Positions 63,601 through 64,000 of a DNA stretch of 64,000 bases are shown here, one piece after another. The DNA is from Phorcus lineatus (Eukaryota > Mollusca > Gastropoda > Trochida > Trochidae), in contig OV121094.1 of assembly GCA_921293015.1 (NCBI GenBank), forward strand, positions 37,198,054-37,262,053, in the 5' to 3' direction. Position 1 is the stretch's first letter. The number at the start of each line of letters is the position of its first letter. Under the pieces are notes generated by a model. It saw nothing but the letters and a program-made list of their open reading frames with translations. It had not been told where the DNA came from and did no database searches. The position numbers were made by a program, and so were the translations under genes.

Positions 63601-63916
63601 GAACCACAGACCTCTTGATCTGAGCCGAACGCCACATTTTTTAAAATTCAAAGGCCAATCACAGAACAATCAAAGCTAATTGCTAGGTTCAAAGTTTTCA
63701 CAAAAAATTCACATTACACGCATTCTAGGTTCTCAATCTGCACAACAAAAGAAACATGATTTTTGCCAGAAGGTGGGTACGCACTATATTATGTATGTAG
63801 AGGTCTATCCTCTGTTTGGGGTAGTCGAGCCCGGCTATATCCTCGAAGAACTCCTCCATGAAGGGCATGGGCCTCTCAATGAACACGGCCAACAGCACAG
63901 AAGGATAGTCTTCCTC
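57525..63916 (-). CDS. PLOD: Procollagen-lysine 5-dioxygenase (lysyl hydroxylase), last 11 exons, partial
   Basis: An ER Fe(II)/2-oxoglutarate dioxygenase that hydroxylates collagen lysines, needed for cross-links and hydroxylysine glycosylation. Exons in transcript order: 63785-63916, 62782-62903, 62314-62415, 61749-61874, 60982-61117, 60374-60487, 59897-59965, 59508-59612, 58768-58914, 57945-58073, 57525-57680; phases agree, 445 codons. Human PLODs have about 730 residues, so the signal peptide and N-terminal glycosyltransferase domain lie past the right edge. Present are the middle glycosyltransferase-like domain ([30 protein letters not shown]) and the full catalytic domain ([15 protein letters not shown]374-x-D376, H424, R436, window numbering). 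The C-terminus FIDP matches the family. The first donor, ATA|GTGCGT, is weak, and the loop after LYIHNI is shorter than in vertebrates. PLOD1, 2 and 3 cannot be told apart in an invertebrate single-copy gene. Confidence 0.95.
57945..58073 (-). CDS. PLOD: PLOD exon with HxD iron-binding motif
   Basis: Encodes [20 protein letters not shown] followed by TYTINIALN. The H-H-D triplet supplies the first His and the Asp of the 2-His-1-carboxylate iron site. Intact and closely matching vertebrate PLODs. Confidence 0.96.
58480..58720. repeat. 17-bp minisatellite in PLOD intron
   Basis: The unit ATTGAGGTAGAGGTTAC (17 bp) repeats about 14 times with A/T variants (GAGGTATAGG), 48 bases past the donor of exon 58768-58914 on the transcript strand. 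Confidence 0.9.
60536..60656 (-). pseudogene. Decayed partial copies of PLOD exon 60374-60487
   Basis: On the transcript strand, upstream of the true exon, the segment 60525-60587 repeats its acceptor region and first ~40 nt: CATCGGCAGTACTTC matches the exon's AATCGGCAGTACTTC, and CATGGTATGTTTGTAGTTGAG matches the intron end. A further, more decayed copy lies at about 60609-60656. The acceptor AG is kept in the nearer copy only in a changed context, and the frame is broken. Confidence 0.7.
61225..61600 (-). pseudogene. Three decayed partial copies of PLOD exon 60982-61117
   Basis: Upstream of the true exon on the transcript strand, its 3' splice site and first ~55 nt recur. Copy 1 (about 61226-61284, acceptor CCATTGACAG kept) reads [17 protein letters not shown], against [17 protein letters not shown] in the true exon, then runs to a stop without a donor. 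Copy 2 (about 61370-61423) and copy 3 (about 61535-61590) are progressively more degraded. Spacings are about 167, 139 and 160 bp. These are relics of tandem duplication across the intron-exon boundary. Confidence 0.8.
63170..63300. repeat. Tandem duplication (~66 bp) in PLOD intron
   Basis: Two direct copies containing AGTATTCTCT, AATTTAAAGTTTATGAACAA (second copy AATTGAAAG...) and a TTACA(T/C) ending lie at about 63187-63235 and 63248-63300. Confidence 0.7.
63420..63640 (-). mobile_element. tRNA-derived SINE in PLOD intron
   Basis: The minus strand carries a pol III B box GGTTCAAATCC (63605-63595) preceded by TTCGGCTCAGATCAAGAGGT, a shortened A-box region, and followed by a ~150-bp body (GCTTAGCAACTTTGTCTGCA and onward). 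The 76-codon minus-strand ORF over it is the usual translation of a tRNA-like head (GSNPARG), not a gene. Confidence 0.65.
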
Positions 63917-63987
63917 CTGAAAAGAGACACAAAACTTTATGCAGACTAACAACCATCTTCAAGATTCAGTGTGTCTTATCCACTATC

Positions 63988-64000
63988 AGTGGCGGATGCA
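63988..64000. mobile_element. Edge of a GGCGGAT-ended MITE
   Basis: CAGTGGCGGATGCA at the window's last bases matches the inverted ends of the element at 43522-43702. The rest lies outside the window. Confidence 0.4.

Noticed and set aside
63405-63635. 76-codon minus-strand ORF ([17 protein letters not shown])
   Set aside because: Translation of a tRNA-derived SINE head including the B box.
1-64000. CRISPR arrays, operons, tRNA or rRNA genes
   Set aside because: The tandem arrays are minisatellites without spacer structure; no cloverleaf tRNA or rRNA segment was recognised, only tRNA-derived SINEs.

Overview
The window reads as a stretch of an animal nuclear genome: AT-rich, with long introns and many repeats. 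It carries two readily recognised multi-exon genes, polyhomeotic (PHC) and procollagen lysyl hydroxylase (PLOD), plus one large unrecognised single-exon ORF. The repeat content (a Penelope-like GIY-YIG fragment, a tRNA-derived SINE family, a CR1/L2-like LINE tail, many MITE-like inverted-repeat elements, a tandem-repeat element starting AGCTCATCAGGTCTGAAAGACC) and the lophotrochozoan look of the proteins suggest a mollusc, probably a bivalve. The phylum is inferred, not proven.

Layout: 1-34035 holds no gene I can support. It is repeat-rich non-coding DNA, probably intergenic and/or a very long 5' intron of the gene at 34 kb. It contains copies of a ~160 bp dispersed repeat with an internal hairpin, TTAA-flanked inverted-repeat elements, a 145-bp tandem-repeat element (13.26-14.77 kb), G-rich degenerate repeats (24.2-25.05 kb), a perfect 53-bp-arm palindrome (26.6 kb), a 53-bp minisatellite (29.65-30.6 kb) and a C29 tract. 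A cluster of GATA sites (5.8-6.0 kb) and two AG|GTAA ratchet-type splice points (14912, 26089) are candidate functional elements. At 34223-36058 (+) an uninterrupted 611-aa, largely disordered, Ser-rich protein of unknown family ends in a PDZ-ligand-like tail; its 5' leader carries several upstream ATGs.

37-42 kb is again repeat-bearing non-coding DNA, including a LINE tail. From 42413 to 53843 (+) lies PHC, 11 coding exons predicting 762 aa with HD1, FCS zinc finger and SAM domain, and a putative non-coding first exon/promoter near 41.3 kb. Tail to tail with it, 57525-63916 (-), lie the last 11 coding exons of PLOD (445 aa; the 5' part is beyond the right edge), with the complete Fe(II)/2-oxoglutarate catalytic domain.

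The two known genes act in unrelated processes: PHC in Polycomb repression in the nucleus, PLOD in collagen maturation in the ER. The most unusual observation is that several introns of both genes contain tandem arrays that abut or span the 3' splice site. These include decayed partial copies of two PLOD exons complete with their splice acceptor regions. No bacterial-type system, CRISPR array or operon is present.
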